Both the position numbers and the translations under genes were made by a program. The notes beneath the pieces are model-generated. The model was not told the origin of the DNA and ran no database searches. It saw only the letters and a list, made by a program, of their open reading frames with translations. Source: Ktedonobacter sp. SOSP1-85 (GTDB lineage: Bacteria; Chloroflexota; Ktedonobacteria; Ktedonobacterales; Ktedonobacteraceae). From it: DNA of 64,000 bases. Location of the stretch: assembly GCF_016587415.1 (NCBI RefSeq), contig NZ_BNJI01000001.1, positions 2,953,501 to 3,017,500 of the forward strand, written 5' to 3'. Of this stretch, positions 63,381 to 64,000 are shown in pieces (within the stretch, counting starts at the first letter, position 1; each line of letters begins with the position of its first letter).

Positions 63381-63893
63381 TTATGTTGGTGGTGGATTAA
63401 TCTTCAATGCATCCGCGAAACGATTAAAAAAGTTGAAGAGACCGACAACGGTCGTAATCTCAACAATCTCCCCATCGTCAAAGTACTCTTGCAGCTCGTC
63501 CCATAACTCTTCGCTCACATCGCGCGCGCTCGTCGTCACGACCTCCGCATAGTGTAGCGCAACCAGCTCGCGCTCCGTAAAGAGGTGGCGATGGCGATCA
63601 ATATGGTAGAGCGCATCGAGCAACTCTTCCTTCACACCCAGCTGCCTTGCCAAGGCAGTATGAGCAGCCATTCAATATGAACAGTGATTGACCTGGGAGA
63701 CACGAATCGCCACCAGCTCTTTTAGCTGCGGCTCTACGGTGCCACTGCGCATCGCGGCCTCGACCAGTTGCAGCGCTGGCTGCATAAGCTCTGGCCGATG
63801 TGCCATAACGCGAAAGAGTGACTCCATCGTCGCGCCACCAGGAGTATTCTCCATGGAGATGGCTATTTTATTATCAGGAGGAATACGCGACAT
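63381..63893 (-). CDS. AhpD/carboxymuconolactone decarboxylase-like protein with in-frame TGA (candidate selenoprotein)
   Basis: Reading through one TGA (63674-63672) gives one continuous 170-residue protein of the CMD/AhpD family. The active site reads E59...C71-S-Y-[TGA]74-M-A-A-H78; spacing E-x11-C-x2-C-x3-H is exactly that of AhpD (E118, C130, C133, H137), so the TGA replaces the peroxidatic cysteine. Conservation continues on both sides: VAIRVSQVNHCSY before, MAAHTALARQLG after. A candidate SECIS hairpin follows. Alternatives are a nonsense mutation (TGC/TGT to TGA) or sequencing error. ATG at 63893 has AGAGGA ten bases upstream. Confidence 0.75.
63642..63658 (-). promoter_or_regulatory. 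Candidate bacterial SECIS hairpin
   Basis: In the mRNA, CTGCCTT (63658-63652), loop GGC, AAGGCAG (63648-63642): seven perfect pairs. The loop begins 20 bases after the TGA and its first two bases are G, meeting the usual bacterial rule (loop 16-37 bases after TGA, G in the first two loop positions). Confidence 0.5.
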
Positions 63894-64000
63894 CCTCAAC
63901 AAGTCCTCTTCTTTTCTTGGAATATACAACTAACGCTGTGCATTCTATCACATCTACCTCACACATACTCTATTTGACATGTTATCCTATGGTTGCTTAG

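Overview
The window looks like bacterial chromosome of moderate GC. Several things fit the Chloroflexota, most likely class Ktedonobacteria: a spore-former/actinomycete-like gene content, many TPR proteins and an XRE–NB-ARC–TPR regulator, GAF and PAS histidine kinases, F420-type luciferase-like oxidoreductases, an ECF41 sigma factor, and intergenic regions crowded with palindromes. This assignment is inference; no 16S gene is present. No prophage, CRISPR array or intact transposase was seen.

Layout. 0-8.3 kb: membrane-anchored MutS-type ATPase, acyltransferase, GT39-like glycosyltransferase, and a multi-GAF histidine kinase with its response regulator. 8.3-20 kb: repeats, a LysM-CHAP cell wall hydrolase, a YtcJ-type amidohydrolase, a broken alpha/beta hydrolase, an RsmC-like methyltransferase divergent from a transaldolase, a 1.3-kb non-coding tract rich in RNA-like hairpins, two envelope glycosyltransferases and a metallophosphatase. 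20-30 kb: a CheY-like regulator and an XRE–NB-ARC–TPR protein bracketed by an inverted repeat element, then CCA-adding enzyme, Nif3-like protein and phospholipase D. 30-41 kb: heme-monooxygenase-like protein, TauE exporter, Lrp regulator divergent from an LLM oxidoreductase and LysE exporter, MFS pump with WYL regulator, two TPR proteins, hydrolase with TetR. 41-50 kb: ECF41 sigma factor with its partner epimerase, MFS, PAS kinase with PP2C-like phosphatase, thioesterase, muramidase, house-cleaning NTPase. 50-64 kb: S9 peptidase, ruvB-queA, RND permease, PhyH dioxygenase with AraC regulator, a stand-alone 5S rRNA gene, NUDIX hydrolase, tRNA-Lys, response regulator, YtxH protein, and an AhpD-like protein with an in-frame TGA.

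The most striking observations are: (1) the AhpD/carboxymuconolactone-decarboxylase-like gene at the right end, where an in-frame TGA replaces exactly the peroxidatic cysteine of the CxxC motif and is followed by a hairpin meeting the usual bacterial SECIS rules, so it may be a selenoprotein; (2) at least 18 long, near-perfect hairpins (17-39 bp stems) of mostly unrelated sequence placed at gene borders; (3) three dispersed repeat families, one palindromic on GTAGGGTCCATGC, one an 73-96-nt hairpin element in three copies, and one GCGCCTGCGGCGC core that sits next to long hairpins; (4) a promoter between the ECF41 gene and its partner that matches the published ECF41 consensus exactly; (5) a solitary 5S rRNA gene with its own consensus promoter and a duplicated tail-plus-terminator.
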